Positions 63,123 through 64,000 of a stretch of 64,000 bases of DNA are shown here, piece after piece. Every line of letters begins with the position of its first letter. Position 1 is the first letter of the stretch. The position numbers and the translations under genes are program-made. Location: contig NW_025062479.1 of assembly GCF_000002995.4 (NCBI RefSeq), forward strand, positions 8,485,721-8,549,720, read 5' to 3'. The DNA is from Brugia malayi (lineage: Eukaryota > Nematoda > Chromadorea > Rhabditida > Onchocercidae). Below the pieces are notes generated by a model, which worked only from the letters and a program-made list of their open reading frames with translations, was not told where the DNA came from and made no database searches.

Positions 63123-63224
63123 ATGCGTCTTAAATCCTTGGAAACCTATAGGAATAGCAACAAAACGATCCGTGATATCCAGATTTATACCCCTATCGAG
63201 TAAGAAAGAAGGAGAACTATGCAC

Positions 63225-63350
63225 CTAAATGCAATATGAACTTAGCTGAATGCAAAGATAGCTCGAACGCATTGCTGCAGAATTCTAGCACAGCAAAATT
63301 AGCTCAGAAACACTTTAGTTTAAAAACAATGAAAAATAGAAAAAATATAT
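63225..63350 (-). promoter_or_regulatory. Operon-like intercistronic spacer
   Basis: Between the SIKE-like stop (63351) and the next gene, two good acceptors occur on the minus strand: ATTCTGCAG|CAATG at 63274 and TTGCATTTAG|GTGC at 63224. A gap of 77-127 nt with a trans-splice-type acceptor is the usual size within nematode operons. Confidence 0.4.
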
Positions 63351-64000
63351 TCAAAGTAAATCAAATATTTTATCCTTACTTTGTTCACAGTTTTTATTAT
63401 AAACAGTTGTCGAGCAGTGAGAATAATTCGATATTCCACCATTTGCAAGATCCAGGAAATGCCGAGCAATATTTGGTTCGTTATGAGTTGAAATATTTAG
63501 CAATTCCCTAAGGCATGCATTCTCTGTTGCAAGCCTTGCAATTAACTGCAACGAGTTTTTTTTTTTCTTTTTTTTAGTCAAATAACAAAGAAAATAAATT
63601 CATATGATGTTACTGCTTTCTCTGCTCGGAACCAACCTGACTAAACTAAACCATCAGTTTATGCTGGGGATAGAAAAATATCTTGTGACGAAATAAAAAT
63701 GAGGTCCAACAAACTACCAGTTACTTTTAAAAACATTTTGCAGCCAATCATGTCATTTAAAAAAGAGATGACTGGCTGCAAAATGACCTATGTAAGACAT
63801 TAATTAAAAGAAATATTAGAATATCGAATTCAAATTTTTCTGCTAAATGACACCTAACAAAAAGTACCAATGTAAAACAACTTCATAAACTATGCTAAGA
63901 ACAGAGATGAAATAATAACCTCTTGATCATGATTCAAAACGCTCTCACCATCCGCAAGACATTCATTCAATAACCTTGACAGACCGACAATTTTTTCGTT
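63351..64000 (-). CDS. SIKE/FGFR1OP2-like coiled-coil protein, 3' end (partial)
   Basis: Two exons are visible: one running off the window edge to 63920 (NEKIVGLSRLLNECLADGES...) and the terminal exon 63545-63351 after a TCGTTGCAG acceptor, joined in phase 0. The junction reads HDQE-LIARLATENACLRELLNIS, a leucine-heptad coiled coil that closely follows the C-terminal pattern of the FGFR1OP2/SIKE family (a run of acidic residues, then LexEN-x-xLREiLxI). Family members are small cytoplasmic scaffold subunits of STRIPAK phosphatase-kinase complexes. The last 40 residues are variable. The 5' exons are outside the window. Confidence is moderate because only about 90 residues can be seen. Confidence 0.6.
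63734..63785. repeat. 18-bp stem hairpin in SIKE-like intron
   Basis: CATTTTGCAGCCAATCAT (63734-63751) and ATGACTGGCTGCAAAATG (63768-63785), one mismatch, 16-nt loop. It lies between the two visible SIKE-like exons. Confidence 0.75.

Noticed and set aside
1..64000. tRNA, rRNA or CRISPR-type arrays
   Set aside because: I looked for B-box-like GGTTCGA-N-TCC words, conserved rRNA segments and regularly spaced repeats and saw none that hold up; the GGTTCGACGGGTCGAAT word near 56490 lacks a tRNA fold.

Overview
This is AT-rich animal DNA (coding islands separated by long A/T-rich tracts) that looks like a nematode genome. Introns are short to medium with TTTTCAG-type acceptors, two genes have AG acceptors only 6-14 nt before the start codon (as expected for spliced-leader trans-splicing), one gene is a classic cuticle collagen, and a BEL/Pao retrotransposon is present. 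A spirurid/filarial-like species would fit the composition, but the sequence alone does not prove it.

Layout. 1-3414: gene-poor, a few exon-like ORFs. 3415-15649: a giant inverted repeat with two ~4.72-kb arms (3415-8140 and 10932-15649) around a 2.79-kb unique spacer. The arms look identical except for simple-repeat lengths, and each carries the same long-dead BEL/Pao pol fragment. 15650-19152: AT-rich, with a 36-bp tandem duplication. 19153-25332: a full-length minus-strand BEL/Pao element with near-identical LTRs but a gag-pol broken by frameshifts and stops. 25333-31850: mostly intergenic, with an LTR-like block, a relic repeat related to the arms, and unidentified coding-like debris. 31857-35703: an 11-exon minus-strand gene for a 492-aa type I membrane protein, rebuilt here with consistent splice phases. 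38104-39984: two small minus-strand genes (a putative secreted Cys-rich peptide, then a 116-aa membrane protein) about 110 bp apart, an operon-like spacing. 39985-47999: gene-poor with microsatellites. 48000-49313: a three-exon cuticle collagen, minus strand. 49320-58630: gene-poor. 58645-60647: fructose-1,6-bisphosphatase in five plus-strand exons, with a possible alternative terminal exon. 61515-64000: a minus-strand cluster with the 3' end of a SIKE/FGFR1OP2-like coiled-coil gene running off the window, a closely spaced small gene (71 aa) and an unresolved third gene.

The host genes are unrelated in function: gluconeogenesis (FBPase), cuticle structure (collagen), cell-surface proteins and a STRIPAK-type scaffold. 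The most striking feature is the giant near-perfect palindrome. It copied an already dead retroelement, so it is either a very recent event, a conversion-maintained structure, or an assembly/amplification artefact.
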